Positions 52,373 to 61,026 of a stretch of 64,000 nt of DNA are shown piece by piece. The notes under the pieces were generated by a model. It saw only the letters and a list, made by a program, of their open reading frames with translations, ran no database searches and was not told where the DNA came from. Each line of letters opens with the position of its first letter. The first letter of the stretch is position 1. This DNA is from Pedobacter namyangjuensis (lineage in GTDB: Bacteria; Bacteroidota; Bacteroidia; Sphingobacteriales; Sphingobacteriaceae), in NCBI RefSeq assembly GCF_003313325.1, contig NZ_QMHQ01000004.1:372001-436000 (forward strand). Direction: 5' to 3'. Position numbers and translations under genes: made by a program.

Positions 52373-55174
52373 ATGAAAAAAGCGCTCCTCAACCTATTAT
52401 TACTAATAGCGGTCCACTTAAATGCTAATTCGCAAACCACTACTATTGCCGATAAAATAGACGCATATAATAAGTCTTTTCCAATAGAGAAAATTTACCT
52501 CACCTTAGATAAACCTTACTACAGTGCAGGAGATACCTTGTGGTTTAAAAGTTATTTGCTAAATGCAGATTTCACGGCAACAAAAATATCTGCGAAAATA
52601 TATGTAGAATTATTTAATGACAGCTTAAAACTGTTAGACAATAAAGTTATTGCGTTAAATAATGGCTTAGGTTATGGAGATTTTGAATTATCTAAAAGTT
52701 TACCCAATGGAACTTACACCATTAGAGCTTATAGCAACTGGCAACAAAATTTTGGTGATGACTATTTTTTCCAAAAAAGTATCTATATCGGCAATGCCCA
52801 AACCACAACCTGGCTTTTTGACTCTTATCAAAAATTTAATGCTAATTTAGATAACAACGAGTTAGACCTAAAACTGAGAATAAAAAATATTAACGGGGAA
52901 CCTGCCGGATTAAAAGATGTTGAACTTTACTTAGAAAATGGAAATAAAAAGATTTCTAAGGCCAATTTGCAAACAAAAACAGATGGAACTTTAGAAACTA
53001 AAATACCAATATCAGATAAGCAGACATCTGGTAACTATAACGTAGTAATAAGTCAAAAAAACGATAAATCCAAAAGATATATTATTCCGGTAATATTAAA
53101 ACCAGAAGATGCCGTTGATTTGCAATTTTTGCCTGAAGGTGGCCATATGGTAAACGGGATCTATGGAAAGGTTGCATTTAAGGCAGTAGGCTCGGATGGT
53201 CTAGGAAAGGAAATACAAGGAAAAATCGTTAATAGTAAAAACGAAACCCTTACAGGTTTTAAAACTACGCATAAAGGCATGGGTAGCTTTTTCTTGTTTC
53301 CAGAAAAAGGAGAAATTTACAGTGCTGTTCGAAGCATAAATGGCAAAGAAATTAAAACAACACTGCCTATTGCTAAATTAGAAGGAACAACTTTAAGAGT
53401 TGACCACCTATCAAATAAAGATTCCTTATACATCTATGTAAAAGCAAGCGAATTAAGCAGAAATGAAGGTTATAACTTGTTAATTCAAAAAGATAATGAA
53501 CTAATATTCCAGATTAAGCTCAACTTACGTAACGGTTTTTCTACATTAAAACTTCCAAAAACTGAGTTGCCTGATGGAATAATTCATTTCACATTATTAT
53601 CTCCTGCTACAATTCCGCTAAACGAACGTCATGCATTCGTAAATCATTCTCAAAATATAAATTTGGCTTTAGCCGGAAACTTTAATTACACATCTTTAGA
53701 TAGTGTTGCATTAGAATTATCGGCAACAGATGAAAAAGGAACTCCCTTAACTGGTGCATTCGCGGTTACAGTAACTGATGATAAACAAGTTAAGCAAGAT
53801 GAGTACGATAATAACATCATAAGCCATTTTTTGTTAAAAAGTTCTGTTAAAGGTAGTATAGAAAGTTCGGGGTGGTATTTCGAAAATAATTCATCAACCA
53901 GTCAAATTGCACTAGATCACTTGCTTTTAACGCAAGCTTGGGTTGGCTACAACTGGCAAGAAATAACACGACCGTTAACAGAGCCAAAATTTAAGGCAGA
54001 AAAAGATAATAAAATTGAAGGAAAAGTTACTGGCCTTTTTAATAAACCTCTAGAAGGTATAAAGGTAAATCTACTTTCTTTGGGTAGGGAAATTATGTTT
54101 GTTGATACACTGACAAATGCCAGCGGAAAGTTTTCATTTGGAGATATACCCTTGAGTGACAGCGTTTCTTATATGCTAAAAATCAAAAATCAAAAAGGTA
54201 AAACAGCAACGGGAACTATCATTGTAGATGATTTTGTTAGGGCGAAAGAGTTACCGTCGAAAGAGTTGCTAAAACCTTGGTACTTAAACGTAGACAGTAC
54301 TTTTTTAAAAAATTTCAAATCTGCTGAAACTGAAATTAAACAGAAAGAACGTGCACAGAGCGTACGAACAGGCACCTTATTAAATGAAGTGATTATTAAA
54401 GGCCAAGCCAGATTAAAAGAAATTATTGTAAAAAATGCTTGGGACGCTAAATTTTTGAATGAAATTACCGAGGAGGATTTAAAAAAAGTTCCTCAAAAAT
54501 TACTGAAAGACCTTTTATTGGAAAAATTTCCAAATTTTAATATCGGAAATTTTTGGTCCGATAGCTGTACAGGTAGACCTGGAAGGCATAGTTTTTCGAG
54601 CTTTAGAATAGGCAGTGCTTTATTATCTCATGTAATTATTGATAAAGTTAATACTAACCTCGTTGCATCTGGAACGGATGATAATTACCAAGTAACTGGA
54701 ACAAGCCTGAGTTCAAAGGCAGGTGGTGGCATAGAACCTAATTACGGTCCAGCTGTGTTCGAAATTAATAATTACATATTCAATACGCTAACCGCAAGTG
54801 AAATTACAAATGTTACACTGTATAGAGGCTGTGTTTATTATTACCTCGATATAACAACCAGAGGCGGAAAAGGCCCATGGATCACGCCAACACCAGGAAG
54901 ATACATTTTTCGGCCCCAACCAATTTATTTAGCTAAAGAGTTTTACAGTCCAAAATATGTTAACAAAGTTAGTCCGTTTCCAGATAACCGCTCTACAATT
55001 TTTTGGGATGCAAACATAGTTACCGATGAAAATGGCAAAGCGAAAATATCTTTTTATGCCGCGGATAGTCCTAGTACCTATACTGTAAAAATTGAAGGAA
55101 CCGATTTAAATGGCAGGTTTGGATTTAAGAAATTTACATTAACCAATAGTAAGCCTACTGCCGGAAGTAAATAA
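52373..55174 (+). CDS. MG2/plug-domain exported protein, paralog 5 (second subfamily)
   Basis: The 933-aa product has a signal peptide (HLNANSQ) and MG2-like FPIEKIYLTLDKPYYSAGDTLWFKSYLL. It has the extra beta domain (about 160-245), FLPEGGHMVNG (about 252), and LLTQAWVGYNW in place of LLTQGWRRF. The plug region is strongly changed and expanded (about 680-845): EITEEDLKKVPQKLLKDLLLEKF, a Cys-containing FWSDSCTGRPGRHSF loop, and VTLYRGCVYYYLDITTRGGKGPW. The C-terminal module reads STIFWDANIVTDENGKAKISFYA. With paralog 6 it forms a separate subfamily. Confidence 0.83.
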   Translation: MKKALLNLLLLIAVHLNANSQTTTIADKIDAYNKSFPIEKIYLTLDKPYYSAGDTLWFKSYLLNADFTATKISAKIYVELFNDSLKLLDNKVIALNNGLGYGDFELSKSLPNGTYTIRAYSNWQQNFGDDYFFQKSIYIGNAQTTTWLFDSYQKFNANLDNNELDLKLRIKNINGEPAGLKDVELYLENGNKKISKANLQTKTDGTLETKIPISDKQTSGNYNVVISQKNDKSKRYIIPVILKPEDAVDLQFLPEGGHMVNGIYGKVAFKAVGSDGLGKEIQGKIVNSKNETLTGFKTTHKGMGSFFLFPEKGEIYSAVRSINGKEIKTTLPIAKLEGTTLRVDHLSNKDSLYIYVKASELSRNEGYNLLIQKDNELIFQIKLNLRNGFSTLKLPKTELPDGIIHFTLLSPATIPLNERHAFVNHSQNINLALAGNFNYTSLDSVALELSATDEKGTPLTGAFAVTVTDDKQVKQDEYDNNIISHFLLKSSVKGSIESSGWYFENNSSTSQIALDHLLLTQAWVGYNWQEITRPLTEPKFKAEKDNKIEGKVTGLFNKPLEGIKVNLLSLGREIMFVDTLTNASGKFSFGDIPLSDSVSYMLKIKNQKGKTATGTIIVDDFVRAKELPSKELLKPWYLNVDSTFLKNFKSAETEIKQKERAQSVRTGTLLNEVIIKGQARLKEIIVKNAWDAKFLNEITEEDLKKVPQKLLKDLLLEKFPNFNIGNFWSDSCTGRPGRHSFSSFRIGSALLSHVIIDKVNTNLVASGTDDNYQVTGTSLSSKAGGGIEPNYGPAVFEINNYIFNTLTASEITNVTLYRGCVYYYLDITTRGGKGPWITPTPGRYIFRPQPIYLAKEFYSPKYVNKVSPFPDNRSTIFWDANIVTDENGKAKISFYAADSPSTYTVKIEGTDLNGRFGFKKFTLTNSKPTAGSK

Positions 55175-55179
55175 CATAA

Positions 55180-58014
55180 ATGTTTGCGATGAAAAAATTC
55201 TGCCTAGTTTTTTCGGTTGTTGTAATGTTAATTCAAATTTCTGCAACAGCCCAAAAGCCAAATACCCTTGTCGAAAAAATAGCTACTTACAATAGCCTCT
55301 TACCAACCGAAAAAATTTATATCTCTACAGACAAGCCTTATTATAACGTGGGCGATACACTTTGGTTCAAAAGCATTCTTCTAAACGGAAATTTAGGTGT
55401 AAATAGTAAAACCGATAAAATTTATGTAGAGCTTTTTAACGATAGTTTGATGATGGTAGAAAGAAGATCCATAATGCTAAACAATGGTTTAGGTTATGGA
55501 GATTTCGCTCTGTCTGCAAAACTAAAAGAGGGTTCTTACTTGCTAAGAGCGTATAGCAATTGGCAACAAAATTTTGGAAGCGACTATTTTTTTCAAAAAA
55601 GTTTTTACATCGGTAATGCCGGAGAAAAAACTTGGCTTTTAGACGCTCACCAAAAATTAAACACTGCCGGTAAAAAAACACTCGACTTAAAAGTGCGAAT
55701 CACCAATTTAAAAAACGAAGTTGCAGGTCTTAAAGATGTTGAAATTGTGCTGATGAATGATAAAAAAAAGTTGATGAAAGCAGATTTGCAAACCTCTCTA
55801 CAAGGTTTAATAGAAACACAAATCCCTTTGGGAGAAAATAATATTAATGGAAATTACAGCCTAATAATTACGGATAAAAAAGACCGGTCCAGACAATCTG
55901 TCTTACCTATTAGCTTACAAGAAGTAGACGAAGTTGACCTCCAATTTATGCCAGAAGGCGGTTATATGGTTAACGGAATATTTGGCAAAGTAGCCTTTAA
56001 GGCTATCGGAGCCGATGGCCTAGGAAAAAATATTTCAGGAAGAATTGTAGATAGCAAAAACGAAACACGAGCAGAATTAAATGTTGGCCACAAAGGAATG
56101 GGCAACTTTTTTTTGTTACCCGTGAAAGGCGAAACCTACACTGCAATATATAATCTAAATGGCACAGAACATAAACAAACTCTTCCGGCAACTAAAGATG
56201 AGGGCACTACCCTACGTATAGACCACCTATCTAAAAGAGACTCGCTATATATTTACCTTAAAGCAAGTGAAAGCAAAAGGCTGAATGGTTACGAACTTTT
56301 TGCCCAATCTTCTGGAGAAACTATACTAAACGTAAAAATCAACCTAACACAGGGTTTTAGAACACTGAAATTACCCAAACTAGATTTTCCGGATGGTATT
56401 ATTCATTTTACATTATTCTCGCCAGATGGCAGCCCTGTTAACGAACGCCATGTATTTATTAACCGAAAGCAATGGATGTACCTAAAGGTAGAGGCAAATA
56501 ACACCAACTTTAAAACAAGAGATAGTATAAGTTTAAACTTAAAAGCGCTTACAGAAGCCGGCTTGCCTGCGAGTGGAAGTTTTTCGATAAGCGTTACCGA
56601 TGATAGCCAGGTAAAAGTTGACAATGAAAGTAATATTGCCAGCTATTTTTTATTGCAGAGCGATTTAAAGGGAAATGTTGAGAATCCTTCGTGGTATTTT
56701 AAAGATGAGGACGCTTCTACATTATTGGCGCTAGACAATTTGTTGCTAACCCAAGCTTGGGTTGGCTATAATTGGAATACTACATTGACAGACAAACCAA
56801 GCCCAAAATTTAAAGCAGAAAAGGGAAATGAAATTAATGGACGGTTAACTAATTTACTTAAAAATCCTGTCCCAAATATCAATTTGACTTTGATGTCGTT
56901 AGGCAAAACAATTTTTCTAACAGATACAATTAGTAACAGCGATGGATATTTTAAGTTTAAGGATATTCCATTTATTGATAGCGCTGCCTACACCATTAAA
57001 ATAAAAAACCAAAAAGGCAAAACATCTCTAGCAACAATAAATGTAGACGAGTTTACGCCTGCCAGTAAAATCACCTTCCTTTCACAAATTAAACCTTGGT
57101 ATATAAATACGGATACTAGCATGCTCAACTATTACAAAAACAAGGAAATTCAAAAAAAGCCTATAGATGCATCGAAAATTAAACTAGAAGGCGAACGTTT
57201 AAAAGAAGTGGTAATTAAAGGGCAGGTAAGGCAAAAGGAAATTATGCAAACCCACGCGTGGGACGTAACCTTTTTGAAAAAAATAACCGAAGAAGAGCTT
57301 AAAAAAATTCCGAAAAAAACGCTATTGACGCTACTTTACGAAAAAATAGAAGGATTTACTATCGGAAATTTTTATGCCGATGGATGTTTTGGAACTGAAC
57401 CGAGAGAAGTTAATGGAGTAGAGTTTCCTCCGGCCATGAGGCCTAGAAAACATGAATTTTCAAACTTTATGGTAGGGGCTAAACTGATATCGCATGTATT
57501 CATAGACAAAGTAAATACTCATATTTTAACTCAATGGGGCCATGATTATTACAATGAAAATCCATTCAATGTTAGCCGAACTGCTATGGAACCTGAGGTT
57601 TTCTTTATAAACCAGAGCATCTTTAACATTTTAACTGCTCAAGATATTGTAGATATTAATGTTTACCGTGGTTGTAACTCAGTTTTTCTTGATATAAAAA
57701 CAAGAAGTGGCAAAGGGCCCTGGGTTATTACAACCCCAGGAGTATACGTGCATCGCCCGCAACCGATCTATTTTCCTAAAGAATTTTATAGTCCAAAATA
57801 TATGCTGGCAAATAAAAATCAACCAGATTATCGTTCTACTATTTTTTGGGATGCCAATATAGTTACCGACGAAAATGGTAAGGCAAAAATATCATTTTAT
57901 GCAGCAGATAAGCCGAGCACCTACACCGTTAAAATTGAAGGTACAGATTTAAATGGTCGATTTGGATTTAAATCGACTACAATTAGCATTCTCAACCCTC
58001 CTCAACCCGAGTAA
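55180..58014 (+). CDS. MG2/plug-domain exported protein, paralog 6 (second subfamily)
   Basis: The 944-aa product is 5 bp after paralog 5. ATG 55189 is an alternative start giving a cleaner signal peptide (ending ATAQ). Order of domains equals paralog 5: YNVGDTLWFKSILL, extra beta domain, FMPEGGYMVNG, LLTQAWVGYNW, regulatory-like domain, altered plug region with FYADGCFGTEPRE and INVYRGCNSVFLDIKTRSGKGPW, and C-terminal STIFWDANIVTDENGKAKISF, nearly identical to paralog 5. The matching Cys positions in both plug loops suggest a conserved disulfide. Function unknown. Confidence 0.83.
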   Translation: MFAMKKFCLVFSVVVMLIQISATAQKPNTLVEKIATYNSLLPTEKIYISTDKPYYNVGDTLWFKSILLNGNLGVNSKTDKIYVELFNDSLMMVERRSIMLNNGLGYGDFALSAKLKEGSYLLRAYSNWQQNFGSDYFFQKSFYIGNAGEKTWLLDAHQKLNTAGKKTLDLKVRITNLKNEVAGLKDVEIVLMNDKKKLMKADLQTSLQGLIETQIPLGENNINGNYSLIITDKKDRSRQSVLPISLQEVDEVDLQFMPEGGYMVNGIFGKVAFKAIGADGLGKNISGRIVDSKNETRAELNVGHKGMGNFFLLPVKGETYTAIYNLNGTEHKQTLPATKDEGTTLRIDHLSKRDSLYIYLKASESKRLNGYELFAQSSGETILNVKINLTQGFRTLKLPKLDFPDGIIHFTLFSPDGSPVNERHVFINRKQWMYLKVEANNTNFKTRDSISLNLKALTEAGLPASGSFSISVTDDSQVKVDNESNIASYFLLQSDLKGNVENPSWYFKDEDASTLLALDNLLLTQAWVGYNWNTTLTDKPSPKFKAEKGNEINGRLTNLLKNPVPNINLTLMSLGKTIFLTDTISNSDGYFKFKDIPFIDSAAYTIKIKNQKGKTSLATINVDEFTPASKITFLSQIKPWYINTDTSMLNYYKNKEIQKKPIDASKIKLEGERLKEVVIKGQVRQKEIMQTHAWDVTFLKKITEEELKKIPKKTLLTLLYEKIEGFTIGNFYADGCFGTEPREVNGVEFPPAMRPRKHEFSNFMVGAKLISHVFIDKVNTHILTQWGHDYYNENPFNVSRTAMEPEVFFINQSIFNILTAQDIVDINVYRGCNSVFLDIKTRSGKGPWVITTPGVYVHRPQPIYFPKEFYSPKYMLANKNQPDYRSTIFWDANIVTDENGKAKISFYAADKPSTYTVKIEGTDLNGRFGFKSTTISILNPPQPE

Positions 58015-58048
58015 TTATCTATAAAAGTCCAGCTAAAATGGCCAATTT

Positions 58049-58056
58049 TATTTTTG
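58049..58056 (+). promoter_or_regulatory. -7 element before flippase gene
   Basis: TATTTTTG matches TAnnTTTG, 13 nt before the ATG at 58070. No clear -33 element. It would start a separate transcript for the glycan genes. Confidence 0.4.
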
Positions 58057-58069
58057 CATATTTGCGCTG

Positions 58070-59395
58070 ATGAAACTACCCGCCATAAAAGGTTTTAACG
58101 AAGAAGCATTTAACAAGTATTTAAAGAATACGGGCTTATTAATGCTTGGTCGCGTTGGTAGTTTGGCCATTAAAATGTTTGTGAGCATTAAAGTTGCCAA
58201 CTATCTTTTAGGCTATAATAACGGCATCTTAACCTCTGCTATCACGTATGTGTACTTGTTTGCATCCATTGCCGGCTTAGGTCTCGATCAGTTTATAGTT
58301 AAAGAACTACATCAAAACCCAAGCAACAGAGATAAAATATTAGGCACAGCATTTTTACTAAAAGTGATGGCCGGTTTGGCATGCATACCTGCCATTTTTA
58401 TGGCATGGCAACTTTATCCACTCGCTGATATTTCCTATCGAATTATATTTATACTTTCCTTTACAGGACTTTTTCAGTCCTTAACTGTGGTAGATGCTTA
58501 TTTCCAATCTGAAGTAAAATCTAAATATATCATGCAAGTGCAGATTATTGGCAACCTAATATCTGCAGTAATAAAAATTACGCTAATCTTTACCAGTTCT
58601 CCGCTAATTTATTTCGTTTTCTCCTATATATTCGACATCCTGCTACTTTCAATTGGATATTTTGCTGTTTACCAGCGTAAAGGGAGATCAATTTTTAATT
58701 GGGGCTTTGATGGCAAATTAGCTAAGAAACTTCTACATTATTCTTGGCCATTGATTATTTCCGGCATAATGGTTTCGGTTTACATGAAAATAGATCTATT
58801 GATGCTAAAAGAGATTCTGGGCGAAAAAGGAACCGCCGAAGCTGGTGTTTATGCAACTGCAGTAAGTTTTAGCGAAGCCTTAAATTTCGTACCTGTAGCT
58901 ATCGTTTCTTCACTTTTCCCAGCAATATTAAATGCTCGCAGAGACGACGCAGAGCGATATAAAAAACGCTTACAAAACCTTTACGATTTAATGGTTTGGA
59001 TGAGTTTGGCTTTTGCAATTTTCGTAACATTTGCCTCGCCAATTATTTACAAACTTTTCAAACCAGAATTTGCTACCGCTGCACCTGCTTTATCCATACA
59101 CGTTTGGGGAAGTATTTTTGTGTTTTTAGGGGTGGCAAGTGGCCAGTACCTAATTGCCGAAGGCTACAGCAAACTAACTTTTATCAGAACCGGCGTTGGC
59201 GCCTTAATCAACATCATCCTAAACCTACTTTTAATACCAAAAATGGGCATGATAGGGACAGCAATTGCTACGGTGATAGCCTACTTCTCGGCAGCATTTA
59301 TGGTATTACTTATTCCTAAAACCAGACCACAGGGAATAATGATGTTAAAATCATTATTTTTGATCACTGCATTTCAAAAAATTATAAAACGTTGA
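58070..59395 (+). CDS. Wzx-like polysaccharide flippase (oligosaccharide translocase family)
   Basis: The 441-aa integral membrane protein has about 12 hydrophobic segments. The N-terminus (NTGLLMLGRVGSLAIKMFVSIKVANYLLG) and GLDQFIVKELHQNPSNRDKILGTAFLLK are typical of the MVF/MATE-like polysaccharide exporters. The family flips lipid-linked sugar units across the inner membrane for O-antigen or capsule. Its stop overlaps the next gene's TTG start (TTGA). Confidence 0.9.
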   Translation: MKLPAIKGFNEEAFNKYLKNTGLLMLGRVGSLAIKMFVSIKVANYLLGYNNGILTSAITYVYLFASIAGLGLDQFIVKELHQNPSNRDKILGTAFLLKVMAGLACIPAIFMAWQLYPLADISYRIIFILSFTGLFQSLTVVDAYFQSEVKSKYIMQVQIIGNLISAVIKITLIFTSSPLIYFVFSYIFDILLLSIGYFAVYQRKGRSIFNWGFDGKLAKKLLHYSWPLIISGIMVSVYMKIDLLMLKEILGEKGTAEAGVYATAVSFSEALNFVPVAIVSSLFPAILNARRDDAERYKKRLQNLYDLMVWMSLAFAIFVTFASPIIYKLFKPEFATAAPALSIHVWGSIFVFLGVASGQYLIAEGYSKLTFIRTGVGALINIILNLLLIPKMGMIGTAIATVIAYFSAAFMVLLIPKTRPQGIMMLKSLFLITAFQKIIKR

Positions 59396-60039
59396 GCAAA
59401 CTTAAAGCATTAGCAACATTAATTGGCAAACCTAAAAGGCTTGCTGCACTACTATCTTATGGCCACAAAGGCTATTTATCAACTATCGGATGGTTTACTG
59501 CGTTTGATAATCACCAAGCTGTAGATGCTAACAACCAACCAATACCCTGGGTTACTTATTCATTCATAGATTTTATAAAAACTCGACTAAATAACAATCT
59601 TTCCATTTTTGAGTATGGCTCTGGAAATTCAACTTTGTTTTATGCCAAAAACGTAAAAAAAGTAGTTTCTGTAGAACATGATAAAGCGTGGTACGATAGA
59701 ATTGTAAAAGAAAAAGCGAGCAATGCGGAAATGATTTTCACGGCTTTAGAGCGTGGCGGCGAATACAGTAAAAAAGCTACACTTTTAGGCGAAAAATTTG
59801 ACATCATTATTGTTGATGGTCGCGACCGAGTAAATTGTTGCATTAATAGTATAAATGCTTTAACTGAAAGCGGTGTATTAATTTTAGACGATTCGGAAAG
59901 AGAAGTTTATCAAAAAGCAAGAACATTTTTAATCGAAAAAGGGTTTAAAGAATTACCTTTTACAGGTATATCGCCAGGATTGTTCTACAACAAAACAACC
60001 TCTGTATTTTATAAAGCCGATAACTGTTTAGGAATCTAA
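59392..60039 (+). CDS. Class I SAM-dependent methyltransferase-like protein
   Basis: The 215-aa product probably starts at TTG 59392, inside the TTGA overlap with the flippase stop, so translation is likely coupled. It has the SAM-binding FEYGSGNST (about 73-81), VVSVEHDKAWYDRI, FDIIIVDGRDRVNC and VLILDDSER. It resembles small FkbM-neighbour methyltransferases found in surface-glycan clusters. Substrate unknown. Confidence 0.82.
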   Translation: MSKLKALATLIGKPKRLAALLSYGHKGYLSTIGWFTAFDNHQAVDANNQPIPWVTYSFIDFIKTRLNNNLSIFEYGSGNSTLFYAKNVKKVVSVEHDKAWYDRIVKEKASNAEMIFTALERGGEYSKKATLLGEKFDIIIVDGRDRVNCCINSINALTESGVLILDDSEREVYQKARTFLIEKGFKELPFTGISPGLFYNKTTSVFYKADNCLGI

Positions 60040-60051
60040 CAAACATTTAAC

Positions 60052-60966
60052 ATGCAGAATTTCGCACCAATTGCACTTTTCGTTTACAATAGACCGAAAC
60101 ATACCGAAAGAACGATTAAATTTTTACAACAGAACGAATTAGCAACTGAAAGCAGACTTTTCATTTTTTCTGATGGTGCAAAAACGGCAGATGATGAAGA
60201 GAAAGTAAAGGCCGTTCGCGAATATATTAAAGATGTTGATGGTTTTAAATCTGTAGAAGTTATCGAAAGCAGTACCAATTTGGGCTTGGCAAACTCGGTA
60301 ATTGCGGGTGTAACAAAACTTACAGAAACTTATGGTCAGGTTATTGTTTTTGAAGATGATTTGATTTCATCACCGTATACGCTAACGTATTTTAACGAGG
60401 CTTTAAATCGCTATCGCAATGAGGAAAAAGTAATGCATATTGGCGCTTACATGTATGTTTTAGATGATAAAAATTTACCTGAAAGTTTCTTTTATAGAGC
60501 TGCTACAAGCTGGGGATGGGCAACTTGGTCAAGTGCTTGGCAAAGCTTTGAGCCAAATATAGACAAGTTAATGAGCAAATTTGACGCAAGGAGAAAGCGA
60601 GAATTTGCTATTGATGACACCATGAATTTTTGGAAACAAATGAAAGATTTCAAAAATGGAAAGAATAATTCATGGGCTATTCGTTGGTATGCTTCTATCT
60701 TTTTAAAAGGTGGATTAACTTTAAATCCAGCTCAATCCTTAGTAAACAACATTGGCCACGATGGAACTGGCATACATTCTGGAATGAATGATATCTACAA
60801 TGTAATCATCAACCCAAAACCTATTACGCAGTTTCCAACAATAATTGAAGAAAACGCAAAAGCTTACGAATCAATAAAGCGTTTTCTAAAGGATAGGAAA
60901 GGTAGCATAATGCAACGTATCAATAGGTTTGTCAGAGAAAAACTGAATAAATATTTCGGCAAATAA
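60052..60966 (+). CDS. Glycosyltransferase (GT-A fold, GT2-like)
   Basis: The 304-aa product starts with IALFVYNRPKHTERT and has the metal/nucleotide-sugar motif VFEDDL (99-104). RAATSWGWATWSSAWQSF in the middle is characteristic of a Bacteroidetes glycosyltransferase family related to GNT-I-like proteins. It probably adds a sugar to the glycan handled by the neighbouring flippase. The gene is 12 bp after the methyltransferase. Confidence 0.87.
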   Translation: MQNFAPIALFVYNRPKHTERTIKFLQQNELATESRLFIFSDGAKTADDEEKVKAVREYIKDVDGFKSVEVIESSTNLGLANSVIAGVTKLTETYGQVIVFEDDLISSPYTLTYFNEALNRYRNEEKVMHIGAYMYVLDDKNLPESFFYRAATSWGWATWSSAWQSFEPNIDKLMSKFDARRKREFAIDDTMNFWKQMKDFKNGKNNSWAIRWYASIFLKGGLTLNPAQSLVNNIGHDGTGIHSGMNDIYNVIINPKPITQFPTIIEENAKAYESIKRFLKDRKGSIMQRINRFVREKLNKYFGK

Positions 60967-61026
60967 TCCTTGTACACACTGTTTTCTTCTTAATAAATCC
61001 TTAATTTCATTTCGCAAATCAAGCGT

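Noticed and set aside
40639..58014. Assignment of the six paralogs as full TonB-dependent receptors or as thioester A2M protease inhibitors
   Set aside because: No C-terminal beta-barrel and no CxEQ thioester motif are visible in any of the six.
40639..58014. Type IX secretion signal on the six paralogs
   Set aside because: Their C-termini end in an A2M-like module and lack the GxYxW/K-type or gliding-associated sorting pattern seen in the PKD giant.
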